Numbered from the stretch's first letter, positions 6,428-13,272 are shown. The stretch is 18,741 nucleotides of DNA from an uncultured Candidatus Melainabacteria bacterium (GCA_937891325.1 CALAFU010000258.1:1-18741); one strand, 5' to 3'. The notes: generated by a model not told the origin, from the letters alone. A program made the numbers and translations.

Positions 6428-7503
6428 CAATGTCTAACCTTTCCTAAAATAGTTAACCCAACCTGACGATATTTTTTCTTCTTTTCTTCACTGCAATCTT
6501 GGCTGTCAATAAACTCTTTTAAAACATCTTCTTCAGATTCCAAAATAATATCTTCTGAATCACGCTTCCTTGATGAAATTTTTATACGTTCAACATCGAA
6601 TTCAACTTCAACGCCTAAAAATTTATTTTTAATATCTTCTAATGTAACATCTTCTTCGCATAAAGAGTAATCACTTGCTAAAGATAGTTTAACATAATTA
6701 TTTGGTTTCAATTCTTTAACAATTTCACCAATTGGCATCATATCGTCAATCTTAACCCAATCAGGAACATCTAAAGCAATTCTTTTAACTTTATCCGTTT
6801 CGGTATCATAAACAATAACGCCTCTAGTTAACGCTGAACGTGGTTCATTAAACGAAAATACTTGAGGTGAACCAGGAAACACAAAATTCTTTCCTAACTT
6901 TTGAGGCAAATGATAGTGATGACCTATCACCTTTTTAAATTTGCTAAACACATTTGTATCGTTTCCCGATTGATCAACAATAGTATCACTATACTTTGCA
7001 CCTAAAAAATCAAGATGCGCTATAACAACCTTCTTTTCTTTATTTTCAACTTTTGATACAAAAGATGATACACGTGAATTTTCCATCACATACGGAATAT
7101 AAACAATATTGTTTTCAGCATCTTCTTCCATTTGTTCATGCAAAACAATGTTTGGATAATACTTGAACGGGCGCAATGAATTTGATGACATATTATTATC
7201 AGATAATTGATCATGGTTTCCAACAATAATATTAAACTTTTTGCCAATTTCTTGACATGCTAGATCAATTTCATGAATCCCTTCTACAACTGCATCTAAT
7301 ACGATTGTATCTACAGTTGACCACGTATGAAATACGTCACCGCCGCAACAAACAACATCAGGCTTTTCTTTTCTAATTACTTTTGCTATTTCTTTACACG
7401 TGTTAATCTGTTCCTGCAAGCGAACTGTATATCCAAATTCTACAGGATGGCTGAATTGATGATAATGATGAAAATGTAAATCACCAAATGTCAAAATTTT
7501 CAT
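6427..7503 (-). CDS. SbcD/Mre11-like exonuclease subunit (T4 gp47 type)
   Basis: 358 residues, the usual length for phage gp47. It is a calcineurin-like metallophosphoesterase with its motifs in order: GDLHFHHYH (Asp8, His10), GGDVFHTW (Asp56, His59), IVGNHD (Asn96, His97, Asp98), a lone His in VIAHLDF (His163), and GHHYH (His196/His198) near residue 194. These bind two Mn ions. The rest (about 230-358) corresponds to the capping and SbcC-binding region and has a charged C-terminus. It is the nuclease partner of the SbcC-like ATPase at 2069-3967. It starts 13 nt after the polymerase stop and its own stop overlaps the next ATG. Confidence 0.93.
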   Translation of the reverse strand: MKILTFGDLHFHHYHQFSHPVEFGYTVRLQEQINTCKEIAKVIRKEKPDVVCCGGDVFHTWSTVDTIVLDAVVEGIHEIDLACQEIGKKFNIIVGNHDQLSDNNMSSNSLRPFKYYPNIVLHEQMEEDAENNIVYIPYVMENSRVSSFVSKVENKEKKVVIAHLDFLGAKYSDTIVDQSGNDTNVFSKFKKVIGHHYHLPQKLGKNFVFPGSPQVFSFNEPRSALTRGVIVYDTETDKVKRIALDVPDWVKIDDMMPIGEIVKELKPNNYVKLSLASDYSLCEEDVTLEDIKNKFLGVEVEFDVERIKISSRKRDSEDIILESEEDVLKEFIDSQDCSEEKKKKYRQVGLTILGKVRH

Positions 7504-7518
7504 ATAAAACTCACACTA

Positions 7519-9903
7519 TTATTGATTATTGTAAATTAATTCGATTTCATCTTTTGTATAACCACGATGTAACAACTCATCGTATGATACCTTTTCAGAC
7601 GTACCATCCTCATATGTCACATCCATTAAACCATATAAAGGTTCATAACGAACGCCTGGTTCATGTGCGAATTGATATTTACGAATATTGTCTTTTGCCC
7701 ATGCTGAACAATATACATAACGTACGCCACCTGTTTTAGGTGCAAGATGAAAACGTGAAGACAAACGACCTGTTTTTGTTGCACCAACTAATTTAAATAC
7801 AGCAATAAATTTATCTAGCGGACGATCATTCTTTTCATCATATGAAACTTTATAGTACATATTATTTAACTGATTAAAACCAGATGTCTTAATCAAGTTT
7901 TCACAGAATGTACATGCTTCTTTAAACTTTTCGACATTATTTACTGTAATCAATTCACCATTATTGTCACAATAAACCTTCTCACCTTCTTTAGCTGTTT
8001 CAAACTCTTTAATTGAATTCTTTAACTGTTTCTGAATCTCTTTCAATGTGTCTGCATCTGCTGACGGATATCCAGAATCTGTAGATGTTAAAGACTTTAA
8101 CCCAAAATATTCTTTTCTAAATAAAACAGCTGCATTATGAGATTGAGCACCTGATGTATTTGTATTAAATACAAATACACTTGCTTCTTTTTCAGGTAAT
8201 TCTTTTCGCCTATCTTCAACAAAACGTTTAACAGTAGGCAAATCAACTAATTGTTTTCTCAAATTAATTAAGCCATTATTAACCCACTTATATAATTTTG
8301 TTTCTGTTTCAGGATGCACTGAAAAACCATGCACTTCACCTAAAGAAAACATAACAATCGCAATGTTCTGTTCTTTTTCAACAAGCAACATAGGTTTGCC
8401 TTCCATTTTCTTTTGGAAATACTCATCTAGCAAATCTGTTGTAATAGCATCTGCTGCTGAATATGGACCTAACAACTTTAAAGGTACACGATCGAAACGC
8501 ATATTCGAACCTTTACCTAAACGAGGTGAAGAATGAAATGCTGATTTCCATTTGTTTTCAACACCTAAAAGATCCACTGACAACACTTCAAGATTAAGCT
8601 TTTGCCCTAAATTTTGCCCCATAACAGCAACTGCTTGACCAAAAGTATCTGCTTTAACTCGAAGATTGCGCAAACCAATACACATATTTGCACACCAACC
8701 AATGTCAAACTTTACATTGTGGCCAACTACAGGAATTTTAGACAACACACGGTCTAATAAATAATAAAAATCATGTAACTTTTTTGGATACTCTTTATCA
8801 TTAATCAAGAATGTTAAACGTTTAACAGCCTCTTCAATTAACACTTTATATTCTGCGTGTGCTTTTTGCTTTTCTACAATTGCTTTTTTTACAGTTCTTT
8901 TAAAAACTTTTATCAAATCCGGCAACGAATCCATAATGAAGTATTCATCATCATTTAATACCTCTTTATATGGCAAACCTTCAATCCTCGGATAAACGTC
9001 CTTATAAAAATGTTCCAACTTTTTAGCAAGCTCAATATACTCTTCGTTTGTGATATTATTTTCATCAACAAAAATATGAGCAAACAACCACTTTAGCAAT
9101 GTCTTTTTACGAGGATGCATAATCTTTTCAGGATGATACATCGCACATGAAAAAGCATGTTTTGTAATACGATCCGAAACAGATATAGCTACAAGTTTTG
9201 CCCACGGTTCAGACCATTCTGAACTATTGGTTTCATAGTCAAACCCAATACAATCAATCTTTTTATTGTCATACAACACTTCAAGTTTACGTAGATATCC
9301 AGAAAATGTATCAATATCTACATAACTAGCATTATCAATAGATGTAACTTCATATTGTGTTGAATAAATCTGATCAATAGCTGAAATAAAACGATTTCGT
9401 TCAGTCAACCCCAATGAATACTCTAATGGGCTAACAGTTTCAATTGTTAAAACTTTTGTTCCAACAAAATCTATTTCTTTAGCTTTATCTAAACAGCTTT
9501 CAGGTTCATAAAACCCAAACTCATGCAACACTCTTGCTGATTCTTTTCCTAAAATAATCAATGACTTAAAATCATTACGCATCAATAAAGCTATCAACCT
9601 GTTTTTAAAATCTGCTTTATCACGCTCATTAAGGACGATTTGGCCTTTTGATTTTGGCTTTTCGCCAGGCAAACGATAAACTTCCAGATTGCCTTCAGAA
9701 TCAAAAACTGCTGTATTCTTAATATACATTGCGCAAACAGAATTGTTTGTAAAACCACGCCCATAAATATCTTTTAAAATACCACGAGCTGCTTTTGATA
9801 CAAACGATTTTCCCTTTTTTGCATCATCAAAATCAAATTTATCAAAAATAACAAGAACACTTGGATCTTTTGAAATCAGATCAGGCAAAACTAGATTAGA
9901 CAT
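7519..9903 (-). CDS. Family A DNA polymerase, N-terminal part only: UDG-like, 3'-5' exonuclease and thumb regions
   Basis: 794 residues. Residues about 1-180 look like the uracil-DNA-glycosylase-fold domain seen at the N-terminus of SPO1-like phage polymerases (LIILGKESARVLHEFG near 115-130). A DnaQ-type proofreading exonuclease follows: FDYETN (Asp222, Glu224), GHNVKFD (Asn396, Asp400) and YSAADAITT (Tyr481, Asp485), with a roughly 100-residue helical insertion near 270-375. The polymerase thumb begins near 505 (LVEKEQNIAIVMFSLGEVHG), with GYPSADADTL near 611-620 and TKTGRLSS at 709-716. Then homology stops: no NLQxIP, no motif A DxSQxE, no motif B and no HDE motif C. The last 60 residues are unlike a polymerase palm. 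The stop is only 15 nt before sbcD, so the palm and fingers are not encoded downstream. The protein alone should not polymerise DNA. The other half may be encoded elsewhere, or the gene has decayed. Confidence 0.88.
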   Translation of the reverse strand: MSNLVLPDLISKDPSVLVIFDKFDFDDAKKGKSFVSKAARGILKDIYGRGFTNNSVCAMYIKNTAVFDSEGNLEVYRLPGEKPKSKGQIVLNERDKADFKNRLIALLMRNDFKSLIILGKESARVLHEFGFYEPESCLDKAKEIDFVGTKVLTIETVSPLEYSLGLTERNRFISAIDQIYSTQYEVTSIDNASYVDIDTFSGYLRKLEVLYDNKKIDCIGFDYETNSSEWSEPWAKLVAISVSDRITKHAFSCAMYHPEKIMHPRKKTLLKWLFAHIFVDENNITNEEYIELAKKLEHFYKDVYPRIEGLPYKEVLNDDEYFIMDSLPDLIKVFKRTVKKAIVEKQKAHAEYKVLIEEAVKRLTFLINDKEYPKKLHDFYYLLDRVLSKIPVVGHNVKFDIGWCANMCIGLRNLRVKADTFGQAVAVMGQNLGQKLNLEVLSVDLLGVENKWKSAFHSSPRLGKGSNMRFDRVPLKLLGPYSAADAITTDLLDEYFQKKMEGKPMLLVEKEQNIAIVMFSLGEVHGFSVHPETETKLYKWVNNGLINLRKQLVDLPTVKRFVEDRRKELPEKEASVFVFNTNTSGAQSHNAAVLFRKEYFGLKSLTSTDSGYPSADADTLKEIQKQLKNSIKEFETAKEGEKVYCDNNGELITVNNVEKFKEACTFCENLIKTSGFNQLNNMYYKVSYDEKNDRPLDKFIAVFKLVGATKTGRLSSRFHLAPKTGGVRYVYCSAWAKDNIRKYQFAHEPGVRYEPLYGLMDVTYEDGTSEKVSYDELLHRGYTKDEIELIYNNQ

Positions 9904-9913
9904 TTATCACCAT

Positions 9914-10270
9914 TTAAATTGATGTTTTATTTCCATACAAAACTTTTGTACACTTTATCAATTGTTTTGAAATTGTTTGTTCGTCAATAAAATGATTCTT
10001 TACGGACTTTTTAGATGCCCGTTTTACACCTACTGATTCAGACATCTCAATAGGTGTAACACCACTTTCGATGTTTGTCACGCATTTTCGATCCATGTCT
10101 GCTTTTGCCAAATCATCATACAAGCCAACAATTGTTGTTGAACCATTTGATACTAATGCAAATTTTAAACCATAATCGGAATGATCGACAAGCATCATTT
10201 CAGCTGATGACGAAACAACATGCCCTAAATCATTTTTATTAATTGAATTCTTTACAACACTTTTAGTCAA
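9914..10270 (-). CDS. Hypothetical protein with a TTG start
   Basis: 118 residues. The first in-frame ATG lies 25 codons in, but TTG 10270 has an AGGTG site at ideal spacing, so TTG is preferred. The N-terminal half includes EMMLVDHSDYGLKFALVSNG and STTIVGLYDDLAKADMDR, which suggests a small alpha/beta fold. The C-terminal half is basic (KRASKKSVKNHF, KQLIKCTKVLYGNK). It lies between dUTPase (2 nt spacer) and polymerase (10 nt spacer) in the same operon. No family is recognised; a role with the replication proteins is suggested only by position. Confidence 0.7.
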   Translation of the reverse strand: MTKSVVKNSINKNDLGHVVSSSAEMMLVDHSDYGLKFALVSNGSTTIVGLYDDLAKADMDRKCVTNIESGVTPIEMSESVGVKRASKKSVKNHFIDEQTISKQLIKCTKVLYGNKTSI

Positions 10271-10272
10271 TT

Positions 10273-10725
10273 TTAAACACCTGTACTTCCAAAACCACCA
10301 GTGCCACGATCAGTCTTAAATTTATCAAACTCTTCATCAGAAACTTCAACAAACTTAAATTTGTCAACGTTGTTAATAACACCTTGCGCAATACGCATTC
10401 CAGCACCAACAACAAAATCAGTGTCACTTGAATTGTAGATACAAACCTTCACTTCGCCCAAATAATCACTATCGATAACCGCAACACAATTCATCAAGTT
10501 AATACCTAACTTTGCAGCCAAACCTGAACGCGGATAAATAAACCACGCCGTATCAGGTGAATACATCCTCACACCTGTAGAAAGCAATTCTCTTTTACCA
10601 CCCTTAATTGTTGCTTCAACTGATGAATTTAAATCAAAACCAATTGCACCAGATGTAGCATATTTTAGTTTTTCACCTTTAAAATGTGGTAAATAATTTA
10701 CATAAACTATGTACTCTTTAGACAT
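10273..10725 (-). CDS. dut: dUTP diphosphatase (trimeric dUTPase)
   Basis: 150 residues, the normal length of the trimeric family, which hydrolyses dUTP to dUMP and pyrophosphate and so keeps uracil out of phage DNA. All five motifs are visible: SGAIGFDL (1), PRSGLA (2), NCVAVIDSDYLGEVKV (3, catalytic Asp and Tyr), GMRIAQGVI (4) and the Gly-rich C-terminal arm DRGTGGFGSTG (5). It is first in an operon behind a good promoter, with AAAGGA 9 nt before ATG 10725. A UDG-like domain on the polymerase two genes downstream fits the same theme of uracil handling. Confidence 0.96.
   Translation of the reverse strand: MSKEYIVYVNYLPHFKGEKLKYATSGAIGFDLNSSVEATIKGGKRELLSTGVRMYSPDTAWFIYPRSGLAAKLGINLMNCVAVIDSDYLGEVKVCIYNSSDTDFVVGAGMRIAQGVINNVDKFKFVEVSDEEFDKFKTDRGTGGFGSTGV
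10278..10282 (-). promoter_or_regulatory. Ribosome-binding site that fixes the TTG start at 10270
   Basis: AGGTG on the minus strand lies 7 nt before TTG 10270, inside the last codons of the dUTPase gene. It is the reason for choosing the TTG over an internal ATG. Confidence 0.6.
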
Positions 10726-10742
10726 TTAGCATTATCCTTTCG

Positions 10743-10770
10743 AAATCTTCAAAAAGATTATCAAATCTTC
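10743..10770. repeat. Two 8-bp direct repeats 20 bp apart around the -10 element
   Basis: AAATCTTC occurs on the + strand at 10743-10750 and again at 10763-10770, exactly 20 bp apart (two helical turns). One copy lies in the promoter spacer and one at the expected transcript start. The inner part also forms a palindrome, AAGATT-4-AATCTT (10754-10769), over the -10. This could be an operator, but the sequence is AT-rich and chance is possible. Confidence 0.35.
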
Positions 10771-10783
10771 CATATAAAGTCAA
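10755..10783 (-). promoter_or_regulatory. Near-consensus sigma-70-like promoter for the dUTPase / polymerase operon
   Basis: TTGACT (-35, 10778-10783) and TAATCT (-10, 10755-10760) are 17 nt apart on the minus strand. A TGA just before the -10 gives an extended -10 (TGnTAATCT). The expected transcript start is near 10748, about 23 nt before the dUTPase ATG. This is the strongest promoter by eye in the left two thirds of the window. Confidence 0.75.
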
Positions 10784-10786
10784 GAC

Positions 10787-11323
10787 TTAAATTAAATCAA
10801 TGTCTGACGAATAGTTACGTATATTCTTTTCATCATAAAAATTAATCAATTGTCTTGTTTCACGCTTAAGCAAATACTCTTTAAACTGTTTTCGATTTGC
10901 TTGCGAAGTAGGGAACCTTTTTGCCCTTTTAGCTGTTGTTACGAAACCTACTGAATTTACAACAATAACACCATAATAATTGTATTTTGAACTTTCTAAA
11001 TAATCTAAAACTTGCTGTAGCATATATTCAGGCACACCGAAGAAGAAATAATCAGGTACCATACCTTCTAGCTTTAGATATTTTTCATGCTTTTCTTTAT
11101 CAAAATCAGCCAAAAAATCGTTATAGCTAATTTTAGTTTCAACTTCTATAATAGGATTAGCTTCTAAATTAGATATTACAATATCACAATAATGTACTTC
11201 TGTTGCTGCTAAATCATAGTGCTTTTCAAAAACATATTTCTTCATTATAGCGACTTTCAACTCATCAGCCGAAATTCGCCAAAACATAGGTTCTTTAGGG
11301 AAAAGCTCTAATTGATATGCCAT
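10787..11323 (-). CDS. Putative PD-(D/E)XK-fold nuclease
   Basis: 178 residues from ATG 11323, 2 nt after the upstream stop; a TTG three codons earlier is an alternative. VHYCDIVISNLEANPIIEVE followed by TK places Asp47 and Glu62-Thr-Lys64 in the D-xn-ExK pattern of restriction-endonuclease-like folds, with a strand-loop-strand between them. An acidic helix follows (KEKHEKYLKL), then PDYFFFGVPEYM, a strand typical of families that look like MmcB or the Vsr-like and transposase-nuclease group. The C-terminus is basic (KRAKRF, KEYLLKRETRQ), fitting DNA contact. No named family is certain. The dUTPase promoter's -35 begins 4 nt after its stop. Confidence 0.6.
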   Translation of the reverse strand: MAYQLELFPKEPMFWRISADELKVAIMKKYVFEKHYDLAATEVHYCDIVISNLEANPIIEVETKISYNDFLADFDKEKHEKYLKLEGMVPDYFFFGVPEYMLQQVLDYLESSKYNYYGVIVVNSVGFVTTAKRAKRFPTSQANRKQFKEYLLKRETRQLINFYDEKNIRNYSSDIDLI

Positions 11324-11325
11324 TA

Positions 11326-11919
11326 TCAACAACCAAACTTGTCTTTAAAATCAGCAACTTTCATCAAGTCACAATTTTTTGTATAATCCCAAACCTTTTC
11401 ACCAAAATCAGTCACCCAAATGAAATGTTTGTAAGGCGCATTTTTCATCACCTTTCCTAATTGCTCCCTAAACTGTACAGTATTAATAGGTTTTGCACTT
11501 GCTGATACATAATTGAGAGTACCTTTATATACGTTATCTACAAAACGTGTTTTATACACATCAAAACCTAAAAGATAAATATCTTCAAACTCAACACACG
11601 AGGCCGCTAAAAAAGCTGCTGTAGCCCCTGACGACCAACCTTTATTTAACGTAATACGGTTGCCTTCTTGATCTACAAGAAAAACACCCAATTTGCTTTC
11701 ACTTTTATCTTTATGAATATGACACCCTTCATAATTGGCATCTAAAATTTCTTTAGTCATTGCATCATCTAATGACACTAAAACATCAGGATAAAAATCT
11801 CGGTACAAAGCATTACATCCATAAATAATGCCTTGTTCTCTTAAGAAATTAAGATTTACAGGCTTTCTTGATTCACCGTTTCCGATAATAAAAGCCGTTT
11901 TCTTTCCATAAAAACCCAT
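11326..11919 (-). CDS. MptE/DUF115-like Rossmann-fold protein
   Basis: 197 residues. AFIIGNGESRKPVNLNFLRE at the N-terminus, GCNALYRDFYPDVLVSLDDA, and later WSSGATAAFLAAS with DIYLLGFD follow the pattern of the 6-hydroxymethylpterin pyrophosphokinase MptE-like (DUF115) group. This group is found in many phages and in bacterial flagellin or glycan modification loci, and its phage role is not established. The two strand-Asp segments (VSLDD, LLGFD) and the Gly-rich turn suggest nucleotide or sugar-nucleotide binding. It begins 15 nt downstream of the HU terminator, with no clear promoter and only a weak ribosome-binding site, so it may depend on read-through. Confidence 0.65.
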   Translation of the reverse strand: MGFYGKKTAFIIGNGESRKPVNLNFLREQGIIYGCNALYRDFYPDVLVSLDDAMTKEILDANYEGCHIHKDKSESKLGVFLVDQEGNRITLNKGWSSGATAAFLAASCVEFEDIYLLGFDVYKTRFVDNVYKGTLNYVSASAKPINTVQFREQLGKVMKNAPYKHFIWVTDFGEKVWDYTKNCDLMKVADFKDKFGC

Positions 11920-11933
11920 TAGACTTAACCATT

Positions 11934-11969
11934 AAAAAAGTACCCGATGTTTAGAACAACATCGGGTAC
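11934..11969 (-). terminator. Strong rho-independent terminator after the HU gene
   Basis: A perfect 12-bp stem, GTACCCGATGTT with AACATCGGGTAC (11940-11951 and 11958-11969), closes a 6-nt loop. On the minus strand it is followed directly by six T. It lies about 20 nt past the HU stop. Confidence 0.9.
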
Positions 11970-11990
11970 CTCTCGAATATTTACAAACTA

Positions 11991-12254
11991 TCAGACTTCT
12001 AGTTTCTTGCTGACTTTAAAACGAACACGTTTATGTTCAGGAACCATAATCTTTTCACCAGTGCGTGGATTACGGGACTGACGTGCTTTAACAGTCTGCA
12101 CTTCAAATTTACCAAAACCTAGAAAATTGACTTCTTCGCCAGCTTTCAAAGTTTCAATCAACGTGCTCAACATAGCTTCGACAACTTCTGCACCTTTCGC
12201 TTTAGTCAATTCAGTCTTTTCCGCAATTTTTGTAGCAAATTCAGATTTAATCAT
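11991..12254 (-). CDS. HU/IHF-family DNA-bending protein
   Basis: 87 residues, full length for HU. The N-terminal helices (IKSEFATKIAEKTELTKAKG, then EVVEAMLSTLIETLKAGEEV) are followed by FLGFGKFEVQ, the flexible arm with RNPRTGEKI (the arm-tip Pro is in NPRTGE) and a closing strand HKRVRFKVSKKL. These are the family hallmarks for non-specific minor-groove binding and bending. GGAG lies 9 nt before ATG 12254. Unlike its neighbours the gene has its own promoter and its own terminator, and a terminator also separates it from the upstream gene. It may help pack or organise phage DNA, or modulate host transcription. It could be an acquired host-like gene. Confidence 0.95.
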   Translation of the reverse strand: MIKSEFATKIAEKTELTKAKGAEVVEAMLSTLIETLKAGEEVNFLGFGKFEVQTVKARQSRNPRTGEKIMVPEHKRVRFKVSKKLEV

Positions 12255-12315
12255 AGATATAGTCTCCGATATAGTTTAACTTAAGACAATTTCTTCAATC
12301 GCCCTATAATCAGCA

Positions 12316-12343
12316 TATTTACATAAAATAATTTAAAAGTCAA
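12316..12343 (-). promoter_or_regulatory. Sigma-70-like promoter of the HU gene
   Basis: TTGACT (-35, 12338-12343) and TAAATA (-10, 12316-12321), 16 nt apart on the minus strand, lie about 60 nt before the HU start. The surrounding 12255-12382 stretch is otherwise non-coding and very AT-rich. Confidence 0.65.
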
Positions 12344-12382
12344 CAACTTTTTTGCAAAAATGAATAAAAATTAGCACTTAAA

Positions 12383-12411
12383 CAAAAAAAGGCTACAAAA
12401 AGTAGCCTTTT
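12383..12411 (-). terminator. Rho-independent terminator after the acidic-protein gene
   Basis: Stem AAAAGGCTAC with GTAGCCTTTT (12387-12396 and 12402-12411) closes a 5-nt A loop. On the minus strand the stem runs into a seven-T tract (complement of 12384-12390). It ends the structural and glycan gene string, 30 nt past the 12442 stop, and can act in both directions because T residues also follow on the + strand. Confidence 0.85.
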
Positions 12412-12441
12412 CGTGTTGTTTTTAACTTTTAAGTTTAAAGT

Positions 12442-13272
12442 TTATGCAAACAAATCATCTAACGCTGAATTTGAATCTTCTTCATCAGATTCATCTGATT
12501 TGTCTTCATTTTCAACTTTATTGTTTTCATCTTCAGCTGATGTTTCTTCTGGTTTATCAGACTCTTCAGCATTTTCTGAATCAGATGATGTTTCTGATTC
12601 AGTATCACCCTCAACAGGGACTTCATCAGCAACATGTTCATCATCAAAAGAATCAAACCAACTATAAAATGATTTTCTAGCTTCGGCAATGTCTGGCTCA
12701 TTTAAAGCGGCAATCGCTTTTGATAAAATCTCATCTTTCTCACATTTCTCTAGAATACGATCAAAAGCGCCAATACCTTTATTCTTTACAGCTTTTTCTT
12801 CAGACTCTTCATCTTCAGAAACGCTATCTTCTTCAGAATCATCAACATTTGTAACATCTAAAGTCGCATCTAAATTTGTCGCTGGTTCATCTGAATGTTC
12901 TTCAGCATTGTTTACATTAACAACAGCTGATGCTTCATCTTCATTAGCAACAGACGAATTCTCTACATTATTTTCACCATCTTCCTTCATAGAAACAGAT
13001 TCTTTAATCTTTTCTTTTTCAGGATTTGGCACTAACTCTTTATGAATTTCTCTTTCCGGATTAAATCCATTAAGATAATTTAACTTCTTGATGTCATCTT
13101 TTGATAAAACACGTGAAAGAAAATCAGAAATACCGTCATGAACATCCACTTCTTCATCTTTCATAACAGCTTTCTTTTCTTCTTCATCTTTATATAAAGG
13201 ATCTTTCTTTAAAGCTTCTGTTAACTTAAATTTGATCCATTCACCTGCAACATCTTTTTTAACTTCAGACAT
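12442..13272 (-). CDS. Very acidic Ser/Asp/Glu-rich protein
   Basis: 276 residues. The N-terminal 75 residues are mixed and helical (EWIKFKLTEALKKDPLYKDE, DFLSRVLSKDDIKKLNYLNG). Residues about 95-150 are low-complexity acidic. A short ordered-looking block follows (GIGAFDRILEKCEKDEILSK, then AIAALNEPDIAEARKSFYSW to about 207). The last 65 residues are again almost only Glu, Asp and Ser, ending SALDDLFA. The hydrophobic-acidic C-terminal tip after an acidic tail resembles SSB and gp32 tails in style only. Possible roles include prohead core, assembly chaperone or DNA-mimic, and none is shown. AGGTGG stands 5 nt before ATG 13272. It is the last gene before a terminator. Antisense frames here are artefacts of the biased sequence. 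Confidence 0.75.
   Translation of the reverse strand: MSEVKKDVAGEWIKFKLTEALKKDPLYKDEEEKKAVMKDEEVDVHDGISDFLSRVLSKDDIKKLNYLNGFNPEREIHKELVPNPEKEKIKESVSMKEDGENNVENSSVANEDEASAVVNVNNAEEHSDEPATNLDATLDVTNVDDSEEDSVSEDEESEEKAVKNKGIGAFDRILEKCEKDEILSKAIAALNEPDIAEARKSFYSWFDSFDDEHVADEVPVEGDTESETSSDSENAEESDKPEETSAEDENNKVENEDKSDESDEEDSNSALDDLFA

Noticed and set aside
7504..7518. A group I or II intron interrupting the polymerase gene
   Set aside because: Only 15 nt separate the polymerase stop and the sbcD start, so no cis intron can be present; only trans-splicing or a split gene remain possible.
7488..7739. Plus-strand frame over the polymerase 3' end, considered as the missing polymerase half
   Set aside because: It contains no polymerase motif A, B or C and is antisense to the real polymerase and sbcD codons.
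12413..12680. Plus-strand open frames opposite the acidic-protein gene (84 and 78 residues), and one at 12689-13045
   Set aside because: They are Ser/Phe- or Leu/Gln-rich mirror images of Asp/Glu/Ser codon runs on the other strand and lack ribosome-binding sites; the minus-strand gene has AGGTGG before its ATG and sits in a consistent gene order.
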